A DNA stretch of 64,000 nucleotides from Pseudomonas sp. IPO3778 (GTDB taxonomy: Bacteria > Pseudomonadota > Gammaproteobacteria > Pseudomonadales > Pseudomonadaceae): the NCBI RefSeq assembly GCF_013386825.1, contig NZ_JACARC010000043.1, positions 1 through 64,000 on the forward strand. Reading direction: 5' to 3'. The translations under genes and the position numbers were made by a program. The notes beneath the pieces were generated by a model. That model was not told where the DNA came from. It did no database searches and saw only the letters and a list, made by a program, of their open reading frames with translations. Below are positions 34,871 to 43,026 of this stretch, piece after piece. How positions within the stretch are numbered: the stretch's first letter is position 1; every line of letters begins with the position of its first letter.

Positions 34871-37801
34871 ATGCCCAAAGGATTGATTCGCGCCGCTGGC
34901 GCCTTGCTGACCGCCCTTGCCCTGTATAGCTTGCTGGGTTTCCTTATTCTCCCCGGCATTGCCCTTCGCGTGGCCAACCAACAGTTGGCCAATTACGCCA
35001 CCGTGCCGGCACGCATCGAGCGTATCGAGCTCAACCCGTTCAGCCTCGAACTGACAGTGTGGGGCCTGAATATCGGAGAGCCCGGCAAGGAGCAAGTGGG
35101 CTTTGAACGCCTCTATGCCAACCTGCAAATCGACAGCCTGTGGACACGTGCCCTGCACCTGGCTGACGTCCAACTCGACAAGCCGAAAACCGAACTGCTG
35201 TTCGACAAGTCCGGCCAGCTCAACCTGGCGCAATTGTTCAAAGTGCCGGCCAGCGAACCGACGCCAACCGATCCGAACGCCAAACCCTTCCCGCTGCGCA
35301 TCGATAGCATCAAGCTGGCGGGCGGCTATGTGCACTTCCAGGATTTGCGCCCAAGCGAACCGATCGAGTTTCTCTACGACAAACTGGATTTCGAGCTGAA
35401 AAACCTCAGCACATTGCCCGATGACAATGCTGATATGACGCTGGTAGCGGCTGGCCCGGAAGGCGGGCAGATCGACTGGACCGGCAACTTCAGCCTCATC
35501 CCGATCGCCTCCGAGGGCAAACTCAAGGTTACCGACGGCAAGATGAAAGTCTGGTGGCCGTATGTGCGTGACGCGTTACCGCTGGTGCTGGAAGACGGCG
35601 TCCTCAACTTCAGCACCGACTACAAGCTGAGCCTGGCCAAAGAGACCGAGCTGAACCTGACCAACGTCGCCCTGAGTGTCGCGCCGTTTGCGATCAAAGC
35701 GCCGGATGGCCGGCCCTTGGCCCGCCTGGAGCGCCTGGACGTCAGCGACACTTCGGTCGACCTGGCCAAGCAGCAGGTAATTGTCGGAAAAATCCGCAGC
35801 AACAAGCTCGAAACCTGGGCAGCCCTTGAAGCCGACGGCCAGCTGGATTGGCAGAAGCTGTTCGCCAGCCAGCCGAGCAAGCCTGCACCGGCGCCCGAAC
35901 CGGCTGCCGCCCCTGCCACTGCCGACTCACCAAAACCTGCGCCGGCAGCGCCGAGCAAGCCTTGGCAAGTGCTGCTCAAAGACGTGCAACTGCGCGACTA
36001 TCAAGTGCACCTGGCTGACCGCTCGGCTAAACCCACAGTCGCCCTGGAAGTCGGCCCGCTGAACCTGGACCTGCAGGATTTCGACAGCCTCAACCAGAGC
36101 CCGTTTACCCTCAAGCTCGATACCGGCGTAGGTAAACAAGGCAAGCTCCAGGCCACCGGCCAGGTCAACCTGAGCCCGGTCAGCGCCAAGCTGAAAGTGG
36201 ATACCAAGGACATCGACCTGCGTGTCGCCCAGTCCTACATCAGCCCGTTTATCCGCCTGGAACTGCGTAGCGGCATGCTCGGCAGCAACCTCGACGTGAA
36301 CCTGAAAAGTACCGAACCGCTGGCATTCCAGGTGACTGGCCGGGCGCAGGTCGACCAGTTGCATACCCTCGATACCATGAAGAATCGCGACTTCCTCAAG
36401 TGGCAGCGCCTGGTACTCGAAGGCGTGAATTATCAACATGGCGACAGCTTGTCGATCGACAAAGTCGACCTGCTGCAACCCTATGCGCGCTTCATGATCA
36501 ACGATGACCGCACCACCAACATCGATGACCTGCTGATTCCCCAGCCAGCCACCAGCGCCCGTCAGTCCGCAGCGAAATCGGCCAGCAAAGAGAAGCCTCT
36601 GGGCATTCGTATTGGTCAAATTGCGATCAACGACGGCTCGGCCAACTTCGCCGACTTCAGCCTGACCCCGAACTTCGCTACAGCGATTCAACAGCTCAAC
36701 GGGCAGATCGGCACCATCGACAGTCGCCAGGCCAAACCGGCGAGCGTTGACGTCAAGGGCAAGGTTGACCGTTATGCACCGGTCACCATCAAGGGCAGCG
36801 TGAACCCGTTTGACCCGATGGCTGCGCTGGATATCGCCACCAGCTTCAAACGTGTCGAACTGACCACCCTGACGCCCTACTCAGGCAAATTCGCCGGGTT
36901 CCGCATCCGCAAGGGCCGGCTAAACCTGGACCTGCATTACGTCATCACCAAGGGCCAGTTGAAGGCCGAGAACAAGGTGGTGGTCGAGCAACTGCAACTG
37001 GGTGAGAAAGTCGACAGTGCCGATGCCGTGGACCTGCCGATTCGTCTCGCGATTGCCCTGCTGAAAGACTCCGACGGCAAGATCTCCATCGAATTGCCGG
37101 TCACCGGCGACTTGAACAACCCCCAGTTCAGCGTGATGCCGATTGTCTGGCAGACCCTGCGCAACCTGGTGGTGCGCGCAGCCACGGCGCCGTTCAAGTT
37201 TATTGGCGGGCTGATTAGCGGTGGCGGTGCGCAAGACCTCGGCAATGTGTCTTTTGCCGCAGGCTCCAGCGACCTGAGCAAAGAGGCTGAATCGGCGCTG
37301 GACAGCCTGGCAAAGGCGCTCAAGGAACGCCCTGCCCTGCGCCTGGAAATCGAAGGGACCGCTGCCGCCAGCAGCGACGGTCCGCTGTTGGCCGCACAGC
37401 GGCTGGAACGGGAATACCAGTACAACTACTACAAGATCCTCCAACGCCGAGGCGACAAAGTCCCGGCTCAGGCATCACTGCTTCAAGTTCCGGAAAAGGA
37501 AAAGGCACCGCTGCTGGAAGGTATCTACCGTACTCGTCTGAAACTGCAGCCGCCGCCCGAATGGAAAGACCTGAGCAGCGATGAGCGCACTGCCAAGCTG
37601 CGGGACGGGGTGATCAAGTTCTGGAGCGGTAGCGACGTGTTGCTACGCCAACTGGGCCAGGACCGCGCCAGCGCGATCAAGGACTACCTGGTGGACAAGG
37701 GGCAGCTGGAAGACGACCGGGTTTACTTTATCGATGCAAACCTGGGTGAAGCCGAGAAAGATGGTCGAGTGGTAACGCCGATGCATCTGGATGCCGAGTA
37801 A
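34871..37801 (+). CDS. Large DUF748 (AsmA-like) envelope protein with C-terminal OmpA-like region
   Basis: A 976-residue protein with one N-terminal membrane anchor (about 7-30), a very long beta-rich DUF748 region with repeated AsmA-like tracts (VQLDKPKTELLFDKSGQLN; ARFMINDDRTTNIDDLL), and a C-terminal helical part from about 785 that begins like an OmpA domain (VSFAAGSSDLSKEAESALDSL). A Pro/Ala-rich linker (about 335-365) divides the beta region. AsmA-like proteins are being linked to phospholipid transport between membranes, but a function for this family is not proven. ATG 34859 is an alternative start. Confidence 0.78.
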   Translation: MPKGLIRAAGALLTALALYSLLGFLILPGIALRVANQQLANYATVPARIERIELNPFSLELTVWGLNIGEPGKEQVGFERLYANLQIDSLWTRALHLADVQLDKPKTELLFDKSGQLNLAQLFKVPASEPTPTDPNAKPFPLRIDSIKLAGGYVHFQDLRPSEPIEFLYDKLDFELKNLSTLPDDNADMTLVAAGPEGGQIDWTGNFSLIPIASEGKLKVTDGKMKVWWPYVRDALPLVLEDGVLNFSTDYKLSLAKETELNLTNVALSVAPFAIKAPDGRPLARLERLDVSDTSVDLAKQQVIVGKIRSNKLETWAALEADGQLDWQKLFASQPSKPAPAPEPAAAPATADSPKPAPAAPSKPWQVLLKDVQLRDYQVHLADRSAKPTVALEVGPLNLDLQDFDSLNQSPFTLKLDTGVGKQGKLQATGQVNLSPVSAKLKVDTKDIDLRVAQSYISPFIRLELRSGMLGSNLDVNLKSTEPLAFQVTGRAQVDQLHTLDTMKNRDFLKWQRLVLEGVNYQHGDSLSIDKVDLLQPYARFMINDDRTTNIDDLLIPQPATSARQSAAKSASKEKPLGIRIGQIAINDGSANFADFSLTPNFATAIQQLNGQIGTIDSRQAKPASVDVKGKVDRYAPVTIKGSVNPFDPMAALDIATSFKRVELTTLTPYSGKFAGFRIRKGRLNLDLHYVITKGQLKAENKVVVEQLQLGEKVDSADAVDLPIRLAIALLKDSDGKISIELPVTGDLNNPQFSVMPIVWQTLRNLVVRAATAPFKFIGGLISGGGAQDLGNVSFAAGSSDLSKEAESALDSLAKALKERPALRLEIEGTAAASSDGPLLAAQRLEREYQYNYYKILQRRGDKVPAQASLLQVPEKEKAPLLEGIYRTRLKLQPPPEWKDLSSDERTAKLRDGVIKFWSGSDVLLRQLGQDRASAIKDYLVDKGQLEDDRVYFIDANLGEAEKDGRVVTPMHLDAE

Positions 37802-37817
37802 CCCAAACGCTGGCCCC

Positions 37818-37920
37818 CTGTAGGAGCGAGCTTGCTCGCGAAGAACGTCAACGATAACGCGGACTTTCTGAATTGACGCGGTGTTCTGAGGTTTTTCGCG
37901 AGCAAGCTCGCTCCTACAGT
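37818..37920. repeat. REP pair (REPIN-like) between the DUF748 gene and the BON gene
   Basis: Two intact inverted REPs (37819-37844 and 37893-37919) surround a spacer of about 48 bases. This is the best-conserved of the three pairs in the window. Confidence 0.92.
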
Positions 37921-37937
37921 TCCCTTGCGCAATAGAA

Positions 37938-37965
37938 CAGGCCCCGGCACAAGTGCCGGGGCCTG
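37938..37965. terminator. Perfect palindrome, probable bidirectional terminator
   Basis: CAGGCCCCGGCAC-AA-GTGCCGGGGCCTG: a 13-bp perfect stem with a two-base centre, located between convergent genes (DUF748 on plus, BON on minus). No T tract is present on either strand. Confidence 0.55.
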
Positions 37966-38072
37966 TAATGACCACATCCGTGTGGCCGGTCGCATGAACC
38001 TGTGAGGTGCAATGAGCGGATATCTAACTCGCTCGTGGCCGCCTCCGCCTAGTTCAGGCGATTCGTTAAGCG

Positions 38073-38420
38073 TTACTCTGCTTTCAGGCCGTCGGCCGAT
38101 ACAGCTTTAACGCCTTTGATTTTCTTGGTGATGGCAACAGCAGTCGCTTTCTGAGCGTCAGTCACAGCTACGGTCGACGACAGGGACACTACACCTTTGT
38201 TGGTTTCGACTTTGATGTCGGTGCCAGGAATGCCTTTCTCGGTCACCAGGTCACTTTTCACTTTGGTGGTGATCCAGGTATCGGAGGTCGCTTCCTTGGC
38301 TTTAGTCACTTCACCGGCCGCTACAACCATAGGCGCCTGGGAAGTTTGAGCGAAGGCCACGTTGGCCATGGTCAGGGTCAGAGCGGTGGCAGTTGCAGCA
38401 GCGATAGCGAACTTTTTCAT
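38073..38420 (-). CDS. Periplasmic BON-domain protein
   Basis: A 115-residue exported protein with a clear Sec signal (MKKFAIAAATATALTLTM ... AFA, cleaved near residue 24) and one BON domain (about 45-115; TKVKSDLVTEKGIPGTDIKVETNKGVVSLS with the conserved glycine). BON domains, as in OsmY and DolP, bind phospholipid membranes. It is probably a stress-induced OsmY-like periplasmic protein. It is monocistronic. Confidence 0.87.
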   Translation of the reverse strand: MKKFAIAAATATALTLTMANVAFAQTSQAPMVVAAGEVTKAKEATSDTWITTKVKSDLVTEKGIPGTDIKVETNKGVVSLSSTVAVTDAQKATAVAITKKIKGVKAVSADGLKAE

Positions 38421-38573
38421 ACGAGTAACTCCTGTTTTATCAAAAGTCTGCAGCGTGTAAACGTTAAAGCTGCAGGGCTACCAGTACTATTGCAGGCGCT
38501 GTGCCAAGTTTTTACATCAGATAAAAACCTTATAAAACAGAAACTTACAAAAATACCCAATTTTCGAAATCGT

Positions 38574-38613
38574 GCAACTTGCATGAAGGCGATCGTGCCT
38601 GCATGCAAGTTGC
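38574..38613. repeat. Long inverted repeat upstream of the BON gene
   Basis: Perfect 12-bp arms GCAACTTGCATG (38574-38585) and CATGCAAGTTGC (38602-38613), with a further AGGC/GCCT pairing inside. On the plus strand GGTTTTTAGG follows. It lies between the pnp terminator and the BON gene promoter. It could be an operator, a plus-strand terminator or part of an unannotated RNA. Confidence 0.6.
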
Positions 38614-38665
38614 GGTTTTTAGGTATGGCTAAACGCCTGATTTCGCGACACTTTCCTGCAGGCAT

Positions 38666-38693
38666 AAAAAAAGGACTCCGAAGAGTCCTTTTT
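38666..38693 (-). terminator. Rho-independent terminator of the rimP-pnp operon
   Basis: GGACTC-TTCG-GAGTCC stem with T tract on the minus strand and also A/T symmetry, 22 bases after the pnp stop. Confidence 0.92.
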
Positions 38694-38714
38694 CAGCTTA
38701 CAGCGACGGGGTGA

Positions 38715-40820
38715 TTAAACGCCCGAAGCCTTGGCTGCTGCTACGTCCTTGATGGACAGCTTGATACGGCCGCGGTTGTCCACGTCCAGTACCAGCACTT
38801 CCACTTCCTGGCCTTCTTTCAGGATGTCGGTCACTTTCTCAACGCGAGCGTCGCTCAGCATAGAGATGTGAACCAGACCGTCCTTGCCTGGCAGGATGTT
38901 GACGAATGCGCCGAAGTCGACGATGCGCTCAACCTTACCGACGTAGATCTTGCCGATCTCGGCTTCAGCGGTGATGCCCAGAACGCGCTGACGTGCAGCC
39001 TCAGCCGCTTCCTTGGTTTCGCCGAAGATCTTGATCGAGCCGTCGTCTTCGATATCGATCGAAGCCTTGGTCTCTTCACAGATCGCACGAATGGTCGCGC
39101 CGCCTTTACCGATAACATCACGGATTTTGTCGGTGTCGATTTTCATCGCGATCATGGTCGGAGCATTTTCCGACAGTTCGGTGCGGGACTGACCAATGAT
39201 CTGGTTCATCTGACCGAGGATGTTCAGGCGCGCTTCCAGGGCTTGGCCCAGAGCGATTTCCATGATTTCTTCGGTGATGCCCTTGATCTTGATGTCCATC
39301 TGCAGCGCGGTAACACCTTTGGCGGTACCGGCTACTTTGAAGTCCATGTCGCCCAGGTGGTCTTCGTCACCCAGGATGTCGGTCAGGATGGCGAACTTCT
39401 CGCCTTCTTTAACCAGACCCATGGCGATACCGGCAACCGGTGCCTTCATCGGAACACCGGCGTCCATCAGAGCCAGGGAAGCACCACAGACCGAAGCCAT
39501 GGAGCTGGAACCGTTGGACTCGGTGATTTCCGACACAACACGAATGGTGTACGGGAACACGTCGGCGGCAGGCAGCATGGCTGCAATCGAACGACGGGCC
39601 AGACGGCCGTGACCGATTTCGCGACGACCAGCGCCACCCATGCGACCACACTCACCTACCGAGAACGGAGGGAAGTTGTAGTGCAGCATGAACGGGTCTT
39701 TTTTCTCGCCTTCCAGGGTGTCCAGCAGCTGCGCGTCACGGGCGGTGCCCAGTGTTGCAACCACCAGGGCCTGGGTTTCACCACGGGTGAACAGGGCCGA
39801 ACCGTGGGTCTTCGGCAGAACGCCAACTTCGATGTTCAGCGGACGTACGGTGCGAGTGTCGCGACCGTCGATACGCGGCTTGCCGTTAACGATGTTTTCG
39901 CGAACGGTGCGGTATTCGATTTCGCCGAAGGCTGCTTTGACTTCACTGGAAGAAGGCTGGCCTTCTTCACCGGACAGCTTGGCAACAACCTGGTCCTTCA
40001 ACTCACCCAGGCGAGCGTAACGGTCGGCCTTGATGGTGATGGTGTAGGCGTCGGAGATAGCTGCACCGAACTCGGAGCGGATAGCGCCCAGCAGTGCGGT
40101 CGCTTCAGGCGCAGGAGCCCAGGTCCAGGTTGGCTTGGCAGCTTCAGCGGCCAGTTCTTTAACCGCGTTGATCACAACCTGGAACTCGTCGTGAGCAAAC
40201 AGTACAGCGCCCAGCATCTGGTCTTCGGTCAGCTCTTTGGCTTCCGATTCAACCATCAACACGGCTTCCGAAGTACCGGCAACGACCATGTCCAGGCTCG
40301 ATGCTTTCTGTTGTTCGTAAGTCGGGTTCAGCAGGTAGCCGGTGCTTTCGTGGAACGCAACACGGGCAGCGCCGATCGGGCCATCGAAAGGAATACCGGA
40401 GATGGCCAGGGCAGCCGAGGTGCCGATCATCGCAGCGATGTCCGGATCGGTCTTCTTGCTGGTGGAAACGACGGTGCAGACAACCTGCACTTCGTTCATG
40501 AAGCCTTCTGGGAACAGCGGACGGATCGGACGGTCGATCAGTCGGGAAGTCAGGGTTTCTTTCTCGGAAGGACGGCCTTCGCGCTTGAAGAAACCGCCAG
40601 GGATCTTACCGGCAGCGTAAGTCTTTTCCTGGTAGTGAACGGAAAGAGGGAAGAAGCCTTTGCTTGGGTCAGCGGTCTTGGCGCCAACAACGGTCACCAG
40701 TACGGTGACGTCGTCGTCAACGGTGACCAGCACTGCGCCGGAGGCTTGACGGGCGATACGGCCTGTCTCGAGGGTAACGGTCGACTGACCGAACTGAAAT
40801 TTTTTGATAACCGGGTTCAC
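38715..40820 (-). CDS. pnp: Polyribonucleotide nucleotidyltransferase (PNPase)
   Basis: A 701-residue phosphorolytic 3'-5' exoribonuclease and degradosome component. Two RNase PH domains are separated by a helical linker; the active RNase PH2 core carries GRMGGAGRREIGHGRLARRS. KH (about 555-610, GKGGATIRAICEETKASIDI) and S1 (about 620-690, GKVERIVDFGAFVNILPG) RNA-binding domains close the protein. Last gene of the rpsO-pnp pair, 194 bases downstream of rpsO. Confidence 0.98.
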   Translation of the reverse strand: MNPVIKKFQFGQSTVTLETGRIARQASGAVLVTVDDDVTVLVTVVGAKTADPSKGFFPLSVHYQEKTYAAGKIPGGFFKREGRPSEKETLTSRLIDRPIRPLFPEGFMNEVQVVCTVVSTSKKTDPDIAAMIGTSAALAISGIPFDGPIGAARVAFHESTGYLLNPTYEQQKASSLDMVVAGTSEAVLMVESEAKELTEDQMLGAVLFAHDEFQVVINAVKELAAEAAKPTWTWAPAPEATALLGAIRSEFGAAISDAYTITIKADRYARLGELKDQVVAKLSGEEGQPSSSEVKAAFGEIEYRTVRENIVNGKPRIDGRDTRTVRPLNIEVGVLPKTHGSALFTRGETQALVVATLGTARDAQLLDTLEGEKKDPFMLHYNFPPFSVGECGRMGGAGRREIGHGRLARRSIAAMLPAADVFPYTIRVVSEITESNGSSSMASVCGASLALMDAGVPMKAPVAGIAMGLVKEGEKFAILTDILGDEDHLGDMDFKVAGTAKGVTALQMDIKIKGITEEIMEIALGQALEARLNILGQMNQIIGQSRTELSENAPTMIAMKIDTDKIRDVIGKGGATIRAICEETKASIDIEDDGSIKIFGETKEAAEAARQRVLGITAEAEIGKIYVGKVERIVDFGAFVNILPGKDGLVHISMLSDARVEKVTDILKEGQEVEVLVLDVDNRGRIKLSIKDVAAAKASGV

Positions 40821-41014
40821 GGTGTCCTACCTTCTTTGTGGCTCTTGGGGAACTTGTCTTCTTGCGAAATTCTTGGGCAATGTCGGGAATCGGCCCAACG
40901 CCTGTCCAGGGTAAAACGTGTATCCAGATAAAACTTGAGGCTGGAAGCCTGCCATGGGCCAGCGGGAAACCCACTGACACACGACAGCCAACCAACCTCT
41001 AGCGCAATCGCTTA

Positions 41015-41284
41015 TTAGCGACGCAGACCCAGGCGACCGATCAGAGTCTGATAACGACCCAGATCCTTGCCTTTCAGGTAGTCCAGCAGCTTACGACGCT
41101 GGTTTACCATGCGGATCAGACCACGACGGGAGTGGTGATCTTTACCGTTGGCCTTGAAGTGACCTTGCAGCTTGTTGATGTTGTGGGTCAGCAGTGCAAC
41201 TTGCACTTCTGGCGAACCAGTGTCACCAACAGCTTGCTGGTAGTCAGCTACGATTTGAGCTTTTTCTTGAACGTCGAGAGCCAT
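41015..41284 (-). CDS. rpsO: 30S ribosomal protein S15
   Basis: An 89-residue four-helix 16S rRNA-binding protein. It contains the canonical GDTGSPEVQVALLT and DHHSRRGL tracts that contact helices 20-22. In E. coli rpsO and pnp are co-transcribed and S15 represses its own translation. Here 260 bases separate it from truB and contain a repeated element, so an internal promoter is likely. Confidence 0.98.
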   Translation of the reverse strand: MALDVQEKAQIVADYQQAVGDTGSPEVQVALLTHNINKLQGHFKANGKDHHSRRGLIRMVNQRRKLLDYLKGKDLGRYQTLIGRLGLRR

Positions 41285-41396
41285 GAGGCAATCCTTTTTT
41301 CAGGAAACCATCCAAAGGACGGTTTCAACAGGCCAGGGACAAATCCCTGTATCTAAAAATGAGTAGTGACCATGCCTGCTAACAGCCACCCTCGTT

Positions 41397-41538
41397 CCAG
41401 TTTGCGTAAAAGCGACTGCGCTCGGTAATCCTGCGTCAAAAACAGGCTCGGAATGCTCATTAACAGCAGTTAACTCCGCTTCCTCGCCTGTTTTTTCCTT
41501 GTCTTACCTTCGCTCGCTACGCTTTTACCACAAACTGG
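41397..41538. repeat. 142-bp near-palindromic element (MITE-like) between truB and rpsO
   Basis: The ends are inverted repeats CCAGTTTG ... CAAACTGG, and pairing continues inward with gaps: GCGTAAAAGCG with CGCTTTTACC, GCGCTCGGTAA with TTACCTTCGCTCGC, CAAAAACAGGC with GCCTGTTTTTT, and a central TTAACAGCAGTTAA. The whole can fold on itself along its length. There is no coding capacity. The sequence looks familiar as a dispersed intergenic repeat of P. fluorescens-group genomes, but no other copy is in this window. Confidence 0.7.
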
Positions 41539-41544
41539 TTCCGG

Positions 41545-42462
41545 TCATTCTGACCGAATCAGTCGACGCGGCGCGATGCGCCCGTCTTCGCTCACTTCAC
41601 CGATACCGATAAAGCGACCGTTGTGATCTTGTACCCGCACCATGCCGAACTTCGGGGCATCCGGTGCACGTACCGGCTGGCCGTTAAGCCAGTAGAACGC
41701 GCTGTGCTCCGAGAAGTGCAGCAATGGCCAATCCAGCAAACCGCTGTCCGATGGCATCAGGAAGCGATCAACCGCTTCGTTGCCGCCTTCGGCATGTACC
41801 GCTTCCAGCTCTTCCAGCGTGACCGTCTGGGCCAGGGTGAAAGGGCCGGCCTGGGTGCGTCGCAGTTCTGCAACGTATGCGCCACAGCCTAGTTGCTCAC
41901 CGATATCTTCCACGAGGGTACGGATATAAGTGCCTTTGCTGCAGTCCACCGCCAACCGGGCAGTGTCGCCTTCGGCGGCGAGCAATTCCAGGCGGGCAAT
42001 AGTAACAGAACGCGGTTCGCGCTCCACCACTTCACCTGCACGTGCCAGCTTGTAAAGAGGCTGGCCATCACGCTTGAGAGCCGAGTACATCGGCGGTATC
42101 TGACTGATTTGCCCACGAAAAGCAGGTAAAGCAGCTTCGATATCAGCACGACCAACGGTCACATCGCGAACCTGCAACACATCACCTTCGGCGTCGGCCG
42201 TGGTGGTGGTCTTGCCCAGTTGCATCAGGGTTTCGTAACCCTTGTCGGAATCGAGCAGGTATTGCGAAAACTTGGTGGCCTCACCGAAGCACAGCGGCAA
42301 CACGCCGGTGGCCAAGGGATCAAGGCTGCCGGTGTGCCCTGCCTTCTCGGCATTGAGCAGCCAGCGGACCTTCTGCAACGCCGCATTGGAGGTAAAGCCA
42401 ATGGGTTTGTCGAGCAGAATGATGCCGCTGACGTTACGACGGATACGTTTGACCTGAGCCAC
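41545..42462 (-). CDS. truB: tRNA pseudouridine(55) synthase
   Basis: A 305-residue enzyme that makes pseudouridine 55 in the T-loop of all elongator tRNAs. The catalytic aspartate is D48 in GHTGSLDPLATGVLPLCFGEATKF. A C-terminal extension (about 245-305) is PUA-like. It lies 3 bases after rbfA, so it is part of the rimP-nusA-infB-rbfA-truB run. Confidence 0.97.
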   Translation of the reverse strand: MAQVKRIRRNVSGIILLDKPIGFTSNAALQKVRWLLNAEKAGHTGSLDPLATGVLPLCFGEATKFSQYLLDSDKGYETLMQLGKTTTTADAEGDVLQVRDVTVGRADIEAALPAFRGQISQIPPMYSALKRDGQPLYKLARAGEVVEREPRSVTIARLELLAAEGDTARLAVDCSKGTYIRTLVEDIGEQLGCGAYVAELRRTQAGPFTLAQTVTLEELEAVHAEGGNEAVDRFLMPSDSGLLDWPLLHFSEHSAFYWLNGQPVRAPDAPKFGMVRVQDHNGRFIGIGEVSEDGRIAPRRLIRSE

Positions 42463-42465
42463 CGA

Positions 42466-42867
42466 TTACTCCTTGGCGTCTTCAGGCGTGGCGGATTCCG
42501 GGTGCTGATTGTCTTCAGCCACGGCCCGCTCGATCAGTGCCGACAGATGCGCGCCACGCACGACGCTTTCGTCGTAGTGGAAGTGCAACTGAGGAACGCT
42601 GCGCAGCTTCATTTCACGGGCCAACTGCATGCGCAGGAAGCCTGCAGCCGAGTTGAGCACCTTGATGCTTTGCGCGATTTCTTCGCTGCTGTCCTGCCCC
42701 ATCACGGTGATGAAGATCTTGGCGTGACCAACGTCACGGCTGACTTCAACGGCGGTGATGGTGACCAGGCCAACACGTGGATCTTTTACTTCACGACGGA
42801 TCAGCTGTGCCAGCTCACGCTGCATCTGATCGCCGATACGTTGGGTACGGCTGTATTCTTTTGCCAT
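42466..42867 (-). CDS. rbfA: 30S ribosome-binding factor A
   Basis: A 133-residue KH-fold 30S maturation factor needed for 16S 5' end processing and cold growth. The N-terminus (RTQRIGDQMQRELAQLIRREVKDPR) and the VSRDVGHAKIFITVMG strand region match the family. The acidic C-terminal tail is unstructured. Separated from infB by a 159-base gap containing a large hairpin. Confidence 0.96.
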   Translation of the reverse strand: MAKEYSRTQRIGDQMQRELAQLIRREVKDPRVGLVTITAVEVSRDVGHAKIFITVMGQDSSEEIAQSIKVLNSAAGFLRMQLAREMKLRSVPQLHFHYDESVVRGAHLSALIERAVAEDNQHPESATPEDAKE

Positions 42868-42917
42868 GTCTTGTTACCTGTTACTGCCACACGGTGAAAC
42901 CCGTGGGGTCTGAAAGC

Positions 42918-42958
42918 GGCAAACGCCCGGCCTGACAAAAGCCAGACCGGGCGTTGCG
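42918..42958 (-). terminator. Large GC-rich hairpin between infB and rbfA
   Basis: GCAACGCCCGG and CCGGGCGTTTGC-type arms pair across about 40 bases with one bulge and a loop containing TTTTG; no T tract follows. It may be a weak or Rho-assisted terminator, or an RNA-processing or stabilising element in the operon. Confidence 0.5.
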
Positions 42959-43026
42959 TTTAGAGTCCGGACGCTGCGCCCGGCATTTGCATGCCTGGGC
43001 GCCGCGTGGCCCTTGAAGTGCGCGAG

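Noticed and set aside
38868..40931. Long open frame (about 690 codons) on the plus strand opposite pnp
   Set aside because: It mirrors pnp codon by codon, a result of GC-rich third positions; no domain, start signal or ribosome binding site supports it.
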